A stretch of DNA of 64,000 nt. Source: Gossypium raimondii (taxonomy: Eukaryota; Streptophyta; Magnoliopsida; Malvales; Malvaceae). Positions 1-11,730 of the stretch are shown piece after piece. The notes under the pieces are model-generated. The model was not told where the DNA came from. It made no database searches and saw only the letters and a program-made list of their open reading frames with translations. Position 1 is the first letter of the stretch. Every line of letters begins with the position of its first letter. Both the position numbers and the translations under genes were made by a program. The DNA is taken from assembly GCF_025698545.1 (NCBI RefSeq), contig NC_068575.1:51469980-51533979 (forward strand), read 5' to 3'.

Positions 1-329
1 CTTAAGATGTACATTATCGTCAATGTACAAACATATATAATCACAATATAAGTAGAATATCACAAGAGAGGAGAAAACTGAAACTACCCTAAATATAGGA
101 TGAAATCGCTAGAATGGTGAAAAGCGAAATTGTAGGTAAATTTAAATGTAGTGCATCATTCCGAACAAACTAATAAGAAAATAAACACAAATAGTGAAGA
201 AGATTAAAAGGTTACAACTCAATTAGAAACAACCATAAAAATAAAAATATAGTTCAAAATATAAGAGACAAAATAAGTCTAAGAAAATAAAAATAAACAT
301 AAACATAAAATAAAAAGAAAACAAATAAA

Positions 330-1515
330 ACCAATGATCCTCATCGTTAGAGGCATCAGTATTGTGAGTCGCTAGAGCTGAAGAGGATATATGGAGGTAC
401 TGACAGATTTACTGCAATGTCACGTCAATACTATCGAACCTCTGAAAGTAGTGCTGCTCGAAACGAGTGAACTGCTCGGAGAGGTCCTCTAAGGTAGCAG
501 CAGAAGTAGTACGGTGACTCGAAGGTGGATGATGTGGTGGATTCTCGTGATGGAATGGGGCATCATCAGTGAATTCTTCAAGCTCATATTGATGATCAAA
601 ATGAGATAACCGGTACTGAGGAGGATCTACTCCACGAACTCGATAATCCCTGCGGGGACATCTGGCCTATTAGTGTAAGTGAGTAGGACTGTTCTACTGT
701 GTCGAGGAGACCGAGGTGACGTGCGAGTCAATTCACATAAGAGCCTAAACAGATAGGACCCCTCCTACTGCGTTCTATCTAATGGCGAAAGGCGAGAGCG
801 ATAAAATAGGCTAAATCAAAAATACGCCTTGTGGCCATGCTCCAAAGGAAATATGCACCGGTTGTACCGAAAACTCCAGTGTTCTCTCTCCTACCGGTCA
901 ATGTGTGAGCCAAGATGGCATGAATGTAACGCAAGGCCGAAGAAAGAGAAGTTGCATTCGAACGACTAGGGTCATAAGGCGTTGTACTTGCCGTAAGGTC
1001 TACCCAGCAAAGATATGGCGAGTAGTAGATGTGTCGGTATAATCAGAAAAATCTCTCGGCACTCATGAACTCGTCAGTGTAGAGTCCTAATACCGCTTTG
1101 AACTCTAGGACACTCATATGTTGCACCGTGCCACCGAGTCTGAAAGTGGTGGTGTTTAGCTCGTCATGGGTCGCCATAACCTACTGTAGGAGAAATGTCG
1201 AAAAAAATCCAAAGTCAACTCCATGTATGTGAGCTCGATGATGCAAAAGAACCTCTCCCATGGAGCTGTGGCAATGATGGTGAGCACGCTATCAGCTAAC
1301 TAGACCTGCTCCAAAGCAGCCCAATCAATACATCGGCCTAAGCCAAGTGGCCTCAGTCGAAGAAGCTAATATAGGTCCTCCTGGAGACCCAGTGAAAATC
1401 AGAGATAGGGGTGGTGTGCATTGACAAAAACGCCCAAAGACAAAGTCGCGCCCAGAGTCTTCTACTTTTTCGAAGCGGGGACGGTGACCTTAAACTTGCT
1501 TCGTGTGTTCGTCAT
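330..1515 (-). pseudogene. Degraded 'putative plant transposon protein' ORF of Athila-like element
   Basis: An ATG at 1515-1513 opens a basic N-terminus (MTNTRSKFKVTVPASKK), then an in-frame TAG stops it after 17 codons. Further down, recognisable stretches such as FRLGGTVQHMSVLEFKAVLG appear, broken by stops and frame changes, and the piece ends in a region reading DDAPFHHENPPHHPPSSHRT. This pattern is what I know as the plant transposon-protein domain found in the third ORF of Athila-type elements; the molecular role is unknown. Its place downstream of pol relative to the LTR fits that lineage. It is clearly a pseudogene. The family name rests on recalled motif similarity, not on a search. 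Confidence 0.55.
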
Positions 1516-1529
1516 GGTATGCCTGAAAA

Positions 1530-2230
1530 AGAAAATAATCCACTATTAGAAAAATAAAATAAGCATCACCAAATAAACAAACAGAGAGGCCGACAAAACA
1601 ATCGTGTAAATTAAAATACGACACTAAGTATCATCTTATGACGCGCATCAAAATCCAAACAGCCTAAATAGAAAATCGACTCCTAAAACAATATTTACTA
1701 ATATCAATCATGCAAAAATTAGGTACTAATTCTACTAAACATGCAAACTAACTCGTAAGTACAAAAATAATAATGAAGAAAAATAAAAATAAGAAACGAA
1801 ATGGAAAACTAAAATAATAATAAAAACAATAAAATACCATTAATAATAATGATAAGCAAAATAAGAACACGTAATTAATGAGAATAATAAAAGCATAAAA
1901 AACATATTTGAATACTAAGAACAATAACAATAATAATAATAACAGTAAATAAATAATTATAAAATAATAAACTAATGATAAGAAGATTAAGAATAAGACG
2001 AAAAATAAAATAACGAATAATAATAACAACTATAACAATAATAAGCCAAAACAGTAACTTAAATAACAATAAACTGATGATAATGAAACTAAGAATAATA
2101 AGAAACTTAAAAATAATAATTAATAATTAATAATAACTAGAAAAATAATAATAATTATAAGAAATAATAAACAAATAATAAAAAATTAAATAATTAAATA
2201 ATTAAAACTAAAAAAAAGGAATGGATAAAA
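1530..2230. other. A/T-rich low-complexity stretch inside Athila-like element
   Basis: Very A-rich on the plus strand with many AATAATAA runs. The small hydrophobic minus-strand ORFs here (for example 1748-2029) are made of poly-Leu/Ile/Phe codons created by this composition and are not credible genes. Confidence 0.7.
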
Positions 2231-2600
2231 AATGGTTCACTGACGGTGGGTGGTGAAAGATCTATAGCGGCGACGGAGGGATTTGAACGATGGCCGACGA
2301 GAGGGTGGGTCGGAGTAGAGAGTTATTGTTAGGGGAAGGCTGAGGAAGGAAGAAGGGAAATGAGAGGGGGGTTTGTGCGTGGGGGCTCAACGAGGGAGAA
2401 AGGGAAAATCGGGGTTGGGGAGAGGAAGAGTGGAGGAAGGGTGATGAGGCTTGGGGTGAGGTTGTGGCGAAGGGAAAGGAAAAAGAAAGGGAGAAAAGAT
2501 GGACGGATGGCGTGACAAGGGGACGAATGGCGGTGGTCGGTCTGGTAAGGGACAATGAGAACGGCGGTAGGGGTGAAAAACAAAAAGAAGACAAATTGAA
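2231..2600. other. Purine-rich noncoding stretch inside Athila-like element
   Basis: Strong plus-strand G/A bias (GGGAGAAAGGG-type runs). Overlapping Ser/Pro-rich ORFs on the minus strand are composition artefacts. No conserved domain is seen. The stretch is probably part of the untranslated region of the Athila-like element. Confidence 0.5.
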
Positions 2601-2634
2601 AAATTTTAATGGTTTTTGGGTTAAAAATAGGACA

Positions 2635-3095
2635 CGGTCATGTCACACGGCCGTGTGGGGTGTTCTCAACCCGTGTGCGTTTTAAATTGTAAGCTCAGTC
2701 TTCACACAGCCTTGGAGACGCCCATGTGTCCAGGCCGTGTGTGATTTCCTTCACTTCTCCAACACCCATGTGGGTTACATGGTCCCCCACACGCCCGTGT
2801 GGCCTGACCATGTCACACACACGGTTGTGTCTCTTGCCCGTGTAACTCTCTGACTTGAAATAAAATTGAAAAAAAATAGCTCCAAGGTTCACACTGCCGT
2901 GTAGACTATTTTAGGTCATGTAACCTTTGAATTTTTGAAAAATTAAGTCCCAGTATCCATAGGGCCAAGGGCACGCCTATATGTTCAGGCTGTATGGGTC
3001 ACACAGCCATGTCATCAGGCCGTGTAACTCACTGTTGAATGTCCTATTGTACACATGACCTAGGACACGCCCGTGCGTCCAGGCCGTATAGGTCA
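2635..3095. repeat. Scattered CACACGGCCGTGTG-type palindromes
   Basis: About ten partial or full copies of a motif around CACACGGCCGTGTG occur here, for example near 2644, 2726, 2790, 2815, 2955, 3000 and 3060, spaced by 30-60 bases of unrelated sequence and in both orientations. A related piece lies in the LTR near 7010-7040. They sit in the noncoding interior of the Athila-like element. I associate this motif with cotton Gypsy elements; function is unknown. Confidence 0.6.
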
Positions 3096-3376
3096 ATTTT
3101 TTTAGAATAAATTTAATTAATTTGAAAATAGCATGAAATAAAGTTAAAAGAATTAGCAGAATGTTAGACACTCGGGTTGCCTCCCAAGAAGCGCTTATTT
3201 AGAGCTTAAACTCGACTTTACCTTAAATTCGTACAATTACGGTGGTTCGCAGAGCTAAAGCTCCTCTTTCTCGTCAACAATGTTATTACTGAAATAAGGT
3301 TTGAGTCAAGTATTATTTACCTTAAGCGTGTCGAGTTCAGAATGAGTTACCTCGACTATACCGTATAGAAAGACAT

Positions 3377-3600
3377 TTAGTACCGTACATAGGGTTGATC
3401 TGTTTGACTCGAGCTCCGAAGGAGAGATTCGTGGATCCGTTTTTTCAGCCGTACTTTGTCCTCAACCTTATATTGGTTTGTTATCATCACGTGCTCATCA
3501 TAGCGTCGCTTCAGCTCTTCATCGTGCTTTTTCAGTTTCTCCTTAACATGTGTTCGCCGTTCATCTAGTTCATCGATTTGTAACATTTGTTCATAATAAA
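3377..3600 (-). pseudogene. Integrase C-terminal remnant of Athila-like pol
   Basis: A 69-residue stretch (LQIDELDERRTHVKEKLKKH, then a Tyr-Asp-Glu-His motif and a Val-Glu-Asp-Lys-Val motif) resembles the segment of Athila integrase just after the catalytic core. No zinc finger, DDE core, reverse transcriptase or RNase H lies between this and the protease remnant 120-300 bases upstream on the minus strand, so pol has been deleted down to this stub. Identification is from motif memory. Confidence 0.5.
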
Positions 3601-3719
3601 TTGTTCTATTTCTGTCTTTGAATGAAACATGGCTCCATTACGTTTTTTCGAGGGGTTTCTTACAAAGAAAGTTGAGCCACATGGTCACTAACATTAACAG
3701 AAGATTTAAAATCATCTTG

Positions 3720-4128
3720 ATCACTAGATGTTCTCACAGAATCACGAGCTTGGAGAGTAATCATTTTGTCAACACGAAGTACTAATTCACCCGTACCAAA
3801 ATCTATTATAGTCCTAACAGTTGCTAAAAAGGGTCGTCCTAAAATTAAAGGTACCTCACTACCCTAATCCATGTCCAACACAACAAAGTCAATGGGGAAT
3901 ATAGATTTATCAACTTTAACAAACACATCCTCAATAACACCCCTAGGATATCTAATGGTTTTATCCGCTAATTGAATACTCATCCTAGTTTGTTTAGGTT
4001 TCCCAAGACTTAGTTGTTTAAACATTTTATAGGGTATGACATTAATACTAGCCCCTAAATTAGTCAAAGCATTATCAATATTTAAACTACCAATTAAATA
4101 ATAAATAGTAAAACTCCCTGGATCTTAC
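3720..4128 (-). pseudogene. Retroviral-type aspartic protease remnant, Athila-like
   Basis: The reading frame contains ALTNLGASINVIPYKMFKQL, the position where the family has its D-x-G-A-S active-site motif. Here the catalytic Asp position reads Asn, so the enzyme would be inactive even without other damage. The frame runs on through LADKTIRYPRGVIEDVFVKV to a stop near 3864, after which the expected downstream protease sequence (LGRPFLATVRTIIDFGTGEL) continues in the same frame. It follows gag in the same orientation. Confidence 0.65.
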
Positions 4129-5738
4129 AGTTTGTTGGGTAGTTTATTTTGTAATATGGCCGAGCAAACTGCATTGAGCTCCACAGTTGACGAATCATCT
4201 AACTTTCGTTTGTTTGCCAACAGCTCCTTTAAAAATTTGACATAATTAGGCATCTGTGAAAGAGCTTCAACAAACGGTAAGTTAATATGTAATTTTTTTA
4301 AGAGTTTAAGAAATTTACCAAATTGTTCATTCGTGTGGTATCTCTTCACCGCGTTAGGATATGACACTCGAGGTTTATACTCTTTTACAACTAGCTTTTG
4401 CTTTTTCTGGTTTATCTCAACCTTATCATTATTCACCATAGTTTCTTGTCTCGGTTCTTGTTCAAATTCAACTAACCCTTCTTCATCCCGAACAGTAATT
4501 ACATGAAGCTTCTCCCTTAGGTTAGTTTTGGTATTACTAAGCAAAATACCTTGTGGTCTTTCCGAAATTAATTTAGCAAGTTGACCTATTTGGTTCTCAA
4601 GTCCTTGAATCGATGCCTGTTGATTCTTCAGTGTTGCGTCAGTGTTTTGAAAATAGGTTTCTGACACTGAGATAAACTTCGTCAACATCTCCTCAAGGTT
4701 CGACTTTTTCTCTTGTTGGTAAGGTTGATGTTGGAAGCCTGGAGGGTCTTATGCTCTCTGATTTCCTTGACCACCCAAAGAGAAATGGGATGGTTCCTCC
4801 AACCTGCATTGTAGTTGTTACTATAAGGGTTATTTTGAGGCCTAGAATTATTACCCACATAATTGATTTATTCGTTCTCTGTGTTAAGAGCGAAGGGTAA
4901 ACATTCTAGATTGTTTATTCCACCTCCATTTGTATCGCATTGCATCACCAAATGTACCTGTGTAGAAACATTTAAACCATTAATTTTCTTATTTAAAAGT
5001 TCTACTTGATTCGATAACGTGGAGATTGCGTCAATATTAAAAACACCTGCTGCTTTAATCGGCGTTGTCCTTATGACTTGCCACTGATAATTATTCAGTG
5101 TCATATTCTCTTTAAATTTATAAGCCACTTCAGGTGTTTTATTGTTAAGTGTACCACTAGCTGCTGCATCGATTAGTTGCCTAGTTGAGGGATTCAAGCC
5201 GTTGTAAGAGGTTTGAACTTGTAACCATAAGGGTAACCCATGGTGAGGGCACCATGGTGAGGAAACCATATAAAGTCTCTAAATTGATCTGTACAAAGGA
5301 GGAGATATCATTCCTCAACTTGTCTATCTTAGCCGGTGGGAAGTATTTCAGAAAGAACTTCTCGGTCATTTAGGCCCATGTAGTAATGGAACCTCGTAGT
5401 CAAGAGTTTAACCACTGTTTAGCTTTGTTCCTCAACAAGAAAGGGAATAACCGTAGGTGAATGGCGTCATCAGTGGCGCTATTAATCTTGAAAGTATCGT
5501 AAATTTCTAGAAAATTTGCCAAATGAGTATTTGGATCTTCATCTTGCAAACCGTTAAACTGAACAAACTGTTGTACCATTTGAATAGTGTTCGACTTTAG
5601 TTCGAAATTATTTGCAGCAATAGTGGGTCTTACAGTACTCGATTCAACTCCAGTTAGAGTGGGCTTAACATAATTGTACATAATACGAGGAACAGGAGCT
5701 GCTGCAAGAGGTAGCTGAATATTCTGATTATCACCCAT
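4125..5738 (-). pseudogene. Gag pseudogene of Athila-like element
   Basis: ATG at 5738-5736 opens a frame with a retrotransposon gag core: PTIAANNFELKSNTIQMVQQ, then FNGLQDEDPNTHLANFLEIY and LRLFPFLLRNKAKQWLNS, where a stop interrupts near 5400. The same frame resumes (MTEKFFLKYFPPAKIDKLRN), shifts near 5250-5180 to another frame (HHGLPLWLQVQTSYNGLNPS), and returns for a C-terminal part beginning MLTKFISVSETYFQNTDATL. At least two stops and two frame changes break it. In this family gag forms the virus-like particle; here it is dead. The start lies 243 bases inside the primer site, as expected. Confidence 0.8.
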
Positions 5739-5980
5739 CTCCTCAGCAATAATAATTTCCTCTTGTTCGTCTATTAAATTTTTTCGACTCTACCTTACGT
5801 CTCTACGGTTTCTACAAGCTGTACTTTCAATTTCACTGTTAAATAACAATGGTCCCAACGAGTTTCTTCTAGTCATAAACCAAAAGAACCTGCCAGAAGT
5901 AAACAAATGAAAAAAATTAGAATGCAAAAATTAAACTGAAAACAAAAAGATAATAAAAATAAAGTGTTCCTAATATTTTA

Positions 5981-5999
5981 GTCCTTGACAACGGCGTCA
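5981..5999 (-). promoter_or_regulatory. tRNA primer-binding site of Athila-like element
   Basis: Minus-strand sequence TGACGCCGTTGTCAAGGAC lies six bases inside the LTR end. The family site is usually described as matching tRNA-Asp; this copy looks mutated at a few G positions read as A. The match is from memory of the lineage. Confidence 0.6.
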
Positions 6000-6005
6000 A
6001 AAACT

Positions 6006-7231
6006 TGATGATCACTGAACTAACTATAAATATGACAAAGGCAAGTGCACCTATTGAACAATACTATAGCTAGGGTGAGTAAAGATATCGTATCCACGAG
6101 GACTAAAAGTATTAGTAATTATCGTTTTCTATTATTTAGCCAACAAATTGGAGTGATGTGTTTTAATCTAAAATTACTAAACTAATTTAACTAAAAATGC
6201 AACAGAGAATGAATCAAGGAAATAAATTAATATTAACCAATAAGATAAACAATACCCAGGAAATAATCCACCTAGACTTCACCTATTATTATGAATCTGA
6301 ATTAAACGATTTATTCACTTGTGTCTTGATCCGTAGAAATCCCTAAATTATGTTAATAACTCTTTCGAGAGTAAAAACAACTGACTCTAGCCTGATTAAT
6401 TGAATTCTCTTTCTAATTAAAACCCCTATTGTCACATTAACTTGATCTATGGATCCCCCTATTAGATTTGACTCTAATCCGATAAATTTATGTCGTCCTA
6501 TTTTTAGAATTGCATGCAACTCCACTCAATTATGCTAGATCTACTCTTAAATAGGGACTTTTCCTCCACTGAACTAAGCACATTAAACATGAATTAATAT
6601 CCCAGAAATATTAAAATAAGAAATAAATATACATAATTGAGAACAAGAATCAAGTATTTATTGCGTAAAAACAAACATTAAATAAAATGATTAATCATAG
6701 GTTTCATCCTCCCTAGGTATCTAGGGAATTAGCTCATAATCGTAAATAGAAACATCTTAAAGTCAAAATAACCATAAAACATAAAGAAACTCAATAAAAA
6801 TTCGAAAGAAATTAAAAGGAGATATTCAATCTTGATGGAGATCCGTTTTTAAGTTGATTCCGATGGAGTTCTTCGAGCGTTTTCTTCGATCTTCTCTGAT
6901 GGCTCCCTTATGTCTTCTTCTAATTGGTATTGATAGACTTAAGAATGCTCAGAAAGCCTAAAAATTGTGTTTTTCCACATATTTGGGAAGCAATGTGTGA
7001 AATCGACACGGGCTGGCACATAGGCGTATGTCCAGCTCGTGTGGCTCCTAAAAACAGCTCTATTTGTCTGATTTTGGCTCATTTTTCTCTCCTTTCGCTC
7101 ACAAATGCTCTCCTAAGTATAGAAACATGAATTTAAAGGATTAGGATCTTCAAATTCACTAATTTGTATAATTAATCATCCAAAAACGCATTAAGAATAG
7201 GACTAAAATATGTTATTTTTATAACTTATCA
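6006..7231 (-). repeat. LTR of Athila-like element (5' LTR, 1226 bp)
   Basis: On the plus strand it begins TGATGATCACTGAAC and ends ATAACTTATCA, giving TG...CA ends and short inverted termini. It abuts the primer site and gag in the proper order for a minus-strand element, so this is the upstream LTR. The partner LTR is outside the window, so neither LTR divergence nor the target duplication can be read. Confidence 0.75.
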
Positions 7232-7843
7232 TTTACAGATAACCCCTTTGGTATAGCTTAATTGGTTGCATCTTTTCTTATCTTTCACCAAAAATAAAAA
7301 ATAAATCATCAATCCAAACATTAAAATGAAAATAAAACATTTAAAACCAATAAACCCATTAACCAAATCATTCCAAATGCTCTTATGACATTAATATCTT
7401 ACCTTTAGGGTTTCTTTTAACATCCATAACTTCACTCATTTTCAAATGAAAATCTCTTAACAATTATTTTTGCCATACTATACACTAAACAAAATCAAAG
7501 ATCAAGAAAAGATTAGAAATTGGTGATGAAAATGTATTATATTTATTATAAATATAGCATGATAGCTAAAATGTTGATAATTATGAAACAACTTTTATTT
7601 AGCAAAATAACACAAAAAATATTATAACTGGTTAAAATTATTTAAAGTAATTAATTTCAAATGACATATGTACTTGAGATTCTTTGCCAGAGTGGTAAGC
7701 GAGAAGTTATTTTATGAACCATTTCCACCACATTATTCATGGTCCCACTTAATAAAAAAACACATCATATTTGATTTGAAAGCTTAGTCCAAATGTACAT
7801 ATGGTATGGACAAAAAGAAGAAGAGATAATATGTCTTCTTTTA
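7232..7843. other. Intergenic, no gene seen
   Basis: A/T-rich sequence with no ORF of interest. A short tRNA-like phrase near 7250-7270 (GGTATAGCTTAATTGGTTGC) lacks the rest of a tRNA. Confidence 0.5.
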
Positions 7844-8285
7844 ATTGGGCAGGACTATGGATGATGTGGTAGAAAGAGTCAATAAAATAATTTCTCATGG
7901 TAAACACATTAATTTATAACTATACTTTCAAAAAAGACTGGTGAGACTTAAAATGGCAGTTTTAAAACATTTGGAATGTAACTTTCATGAAATTGGGCAG
8001 GACCATGGTTGATGTGGCGAAAAGAGTCTATAAAAATTTCTCATGATAAACACATTAATTTATAACTATACTTTCAAAAAAGACTGGTGAGACTTAAAAT
8101 GGCAGTTTTAAAACATTTGGAATGTAACTTTCATGAAACTGGGCAGGACTATAGATGATGTGGTGAAAAGAGCCCATAAAATAATTTCTTATAGTAAACA
8201 CATTAATTTATAACTATACTTCCAAAAAAGAGTGGTGAGACTTAAAATGTCAGTTTTAAAACATTTGGAATGTGACTTCCGTTAA
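7844..8285. repeat. Three tandem copies of a ~147-bp unit
   Basis: The phrase GGGCAGGAC recurs at 7848, 7995 and 8141, and AATTTATAACTATACTT at 7911, 8057 and 8205, giving periods of 146-148 bp. Units share the order: GGGCAGGAC, a GATGTGG box, AATTTCT-TAAACACATT, AAAGA(C/G)TGGTGAGACTT and AAACATTTGGAATG. Copies differ at scattered bases. No coding sense is seen. Confidence 0.85.
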
Positions 8286-8754
8286 AGTTTTTACTTACAA
8301 ATAGTGAGTGTGTCACTGATAAAACTTAGATGATACATTTTGCAATCAATAAAATAAAGGATTTTCATTCAAATTGAACAATTTGATTTATCCAAGTGCC
8401 AGGTAGCTTGCCCGTCTCGATAGGCTTAGTCTGATTTGGACTGAGTTTGTACAGTGATTTTTTTTATTTTGAAATGGGTTAGTCCAACTAGAATTCAATT
8501 TAAATAGTAAAAAATATTTTCAAATTTAGATTTGATTATAATATATATAATATCCATTAAAATATATAGTTTTTAACATTTTATTATTTTTTAACAGTGA
8601 AATGAGCTTTTTGGGCGGGTTAGGCTGGGCCGAAAATGGGCCTAGGCATGGAATCTTTTTCAAAACATGACTTCGGTCCAGCCCATGGACAGTTTTAGTC
8701 ACAAACAATTCATAATCAAAGTCGTCGTTAATAAGTTGAGAGACTTGTTAATCA
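8286..8754. other. Intergenic with GGGC-rich repeat fragment
   Basis: Mostly A/T-rich. At 8608-8700 a GC-rich phrase (GGCGGGTTAGGCTGGGCCG and following) resembles dispersed repeats common in plant genomes. No gene is supported. Confidence 0.4.
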
Positions 8755-9066
8755 ATGGGCAATAATGGAATTGGATTAATGCGGTTTAAGGAACATAATA
8801 AAGCTTTTATGATAAAATTTGGCTTTAGCATTTTAACAAAAGGAGCTTTTTTGATTCGTTTGCAGAACAAGTATAAAATGAGAGAGGGATGTCTAGACAA
8901 GATCAACAAAAAAAAATTGCTCTTTTATATAGAAATCACGCTCTAAAATTTAGCGAACTTTGATGGACGACATCTCTTGTATTGTAAGGAATGGTGGAAA
9001 GATAAAGTTTTGAATTGACTATTGGATGTTGGACTTTTCAAGGAGCATTGTAAGGATTTGAGAATT
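8755..9066 (+). pseudogene. LINE-like (non-LTR retrotransposon) C-terminal remnant
   Basis: The plus frame reads IGLMRFKEHNKAFMIKFGFS and then LQNKYKMREGCLD, resembling the region after the reverse transcriptase of plant LINEs ('lGfr...N.A.l.KlgW.l......L....l..KY'). A second piece, MDDISCIVRNGGKIKF, follows in another frame and matches the next LINE block. It has stops and frame breaks and ends where solo LTR A starts at 9067, so the LTR probably landed in it. Identification is by remembered pattern only. Confidence 0.45.
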
Positions 9067-11730
9067 TGTAACACCTCTATACCCGACCCGACTTTCGAGT
9101 CAAATATAGGAATGTCACATTTGACTGCTAGAGAATTCTTAGCTAAATCATTTAATCTGATTCCTTACCTGATCATATTTTAAACTTATTAATGTGTTAT
9201 CTCCATAATACAACAATATCGGACTACACCGGGTGGAATTTTCCTGTAAAAATTTGTTTCAAAATAACATTTTACACCAAACAATACCCAAGTATCAATA
9301 TCACCACAAAGCTATCAATACTATAGCTTAGGTATTGATACCCTATAATGTATCGATATCGTTTTGAGTTTCGAAATTGAAAATTTTAAAATAAATACCC
9401 AATGTGTTGATACTTTTGGCTTGGTATCGACACCAAATTGACATTCTGTGTTTCATTTTCAGACTAGGTTAATTTACCACTTTAATCCTTCATATTTTAC
9501 CCTTTTCTTTTCAATCTTAAAACATACTAAATTTATTATAAAAATCATTACCCAACCACTTATTCTTAAACATATAATATTCTGTAATTGAACCTTATGA
9601 TCATGCCAGAATTCCAAATTTGATAAATTAACACAATTATCAACATTTTACAATGAAGTCCTTTAGAGGACTTGCTTTAAATTAGTTTATCTTCTTTACC
9701 TATCATTATTATTAGTAATATTTAACAATCAATTTGTCAATTAGGGTCTCCTTATTTCATTTTACATCAGTCACTTAGTGTTTCAATAAAACATTTGCAC
9801 TTCCTTTATAGATTAATAAAACCATCCTTTGTAACAATTTCTTAGTATTATAATTCTCCAAATATTTTCCTCCTCCTCCACTCTAATCCACACCCTTAAT
9901 GTTTATTTATATATTTATATAAATCTTTGACTTTAACATACCATGCCTAGGTGTGATATTAATTAAGGTTTTTCTGATCTCACATATACTTTTATGAAAA
10001 TTTTCCATTGACTGGAAGTCACTAAAATATTTATATCTCAACCTACAGGATTCGAAATTAAGTCCCGCTTTTTGTTCTTGAAACTAGACTAGATGAAGTT
10101 TCTACCATAAAATTTTCGGAATTTTTATTTAAGCCAATTGATACAGTTTATTTCCCTTGAAAATAGACTCATCAAGCTTTTATCCATATAAATTTCATTT
10201 CCTAAATATTTTTGTCCAATTTATAATGATTTTTCAAAATTAGAATAAAGAAACTCGAAATCATTCTGACCTTGTGTCACATAAATTATTATATCTCGCA
10301 ATATATAATTTTGTTGCATATATTGTTTCTTCTATGTGAAACTAGACTCAATATTATTTAATTCCATATTTGATTTAACCTCTAATTCGAACTCTAAAAT
10401 TTTTGGTGAATTTTCAAAATGAAACCACTGCTGCTGTCCAAAACTATTTGGTGCTAATATTTACCTTTTCAAGATTGTTTGCATTAACTTTCATTTAGTC
10501 GCACATAACCATTATACTTTTAATTATCATCCAATTTAATCCTTAGATCTCACTTATCATCAACATATAGCTTTAAAATAACTTTTCTTATTTCAATTAT
10601 AAATTTCATAACTTTTACAATTTAATCCTTAGCATCATGAGAATTCATCATCTAATATTCACTATAAAATCATTTTGTAACTAATTCACTAACATTCAAC
10701 ATCTCATTTTAAACTTTCTAACACAATACTATTTATCACACATAAGCTTTTGTACACTTTGCAATTTAATCATTTTCCTACTACTTCATTGTACTTATTT
10801 AAATTCATACATATTATTTGCATATGCACAATTAATTGGATCAACTTAGTATACTCTATACTAGGTTTAAATAAAATAAAATAGAAATATTAAAGTACTT
10901 ACGAATTGCTTGTATTCTTTACAATCCCTTATTTTTCTCTCCTCTAAGACAACCACGGATGCTTATCTTATGAAATTGATATAGCTACCACTCTTTTCTA
11001 TTAATTTCATCTACTACTTATGGAAAAATTTTGAATGTTGGAGCCCAATTGGTTAAGAAATGGTAAAAAGAACTAAATTGAAAGAAAAAAAATTTTAAGT
11101 TAATAGCCATGGAGGGTAACGTGAGAACCATGGGGTGATGGTTGATTTATAGCCCTTTTCCCTTTATTTCTCTCAATTTCTTTAGACTTTTCTATATAAA
11201 AATCTAATCAAAATATCTTTTAAATTAATTATTTACACTTTGACCCTTCAATCATGTTCTGCCACCAATTTTAATCCTTAATCATTAAGTTCAAAATATC
11301 TTTTAAATTAATTATTTACACTTTGACCCTTCAATCATGTTCTGCCACCAATTTTAATCCTTAATCATTAAGTCTCCATAATTATCTTTTCCAATACTTA
11401 CCATTTTTACCCCTTTACTTTTCTACAATTCCATGGATGATTCATCTCTTGTTTTGGTAAATTTCCTCCTTTAGTTGCTCTTCCTTTTTCGTTCAATTCC
11501 ATTTTATCATTTTAACTTTAAAATTTCTCACTTTAGCCCCAATACTTTTCACTTTCTTACAATTTAGTCAAACCCCAGATTTATTATGCATATTTTTCCT
11601 ATTGCCTTCAATACTTGTCTTTAATGTATCATAGCACTGATAATTCTCATTTTCTGGCTTTCTCAAGTTCTAACTAGTCTATCATTTATTTGTCATTGTT
11701 TCGAACTCAAAAAATTTTAGGGATGTTACA
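9067..11730 (-). repeat. Solo LTR A, Ty3/Gypsy type (2664 bp)
   Basis: Plus-strand ends are TGTAACACCTCTATACCCGA and GGGATGTTACA, the TGTAACA/TGTTACA inverted termini of a large plant Gypsy LTR. Flanks are GAATT (left) and GAGTT (right), a 5-bp target duplication with one change. No internal domain and no second LTR follow, so it is a solo LTR. The left end resembles the 3' end of the other LTRs, so the orientation is minus. An 83-bp block inside is duplicated in tandem (about 11209-11374). Confidence 0.75.
11209..11374. repeat. 83-bp tandem duplication inside solo LTR A
   Basis: The block starting CAAAATATCTTTTAAATTAA occurs at about 11209 and again at 11292, in both cases followed by the same text through TTAATCATTAAGT. 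By eye the copies appear identical, which suggests a recent slip or unequal exchange. Confidence 0.85.

Larger units (their letters stand above)
1..7231 (-). mobile_element. Degraded Athila-like Ty3/Gypsy retrotransposon, incomplete at left edge
   Basis: Read on the minus strand the order is LTR (7231-6006), tRNA primer site (5999-5981), gag (5738-4125), protease-like part (about 4128-3720), a short integrase C-terminal piece (about 3600-3377), noncoding DNA, and a downstream ORF of the 'putative plant transposon protein' type (1515-330). The primer site and gag resemble the Athila lineage, which is family knowledge. Reverse transcriptase, RNase H and the integrase core are missing, so the copy has a large internal deletion. 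All coding parts carry stops or frameshifts, so it cannot move on its own. The second LTR would lie left of base 1 and cannot be checked. Confidence 0.75.

Noticed and set aside
1748-2594. Hydrophobic and Ser/Pro-rich minus-strand ORFs
   Set aside because: Produced by A/T-rich and purine-rich composition within the Athila-like element; no domain and no start context.
7250-7275. tRNA-like phrase GGTATAGCTTAATTGGTTGC
   Set aside because: No anticodon arm, T-arm or acceptor stem pairs with it.
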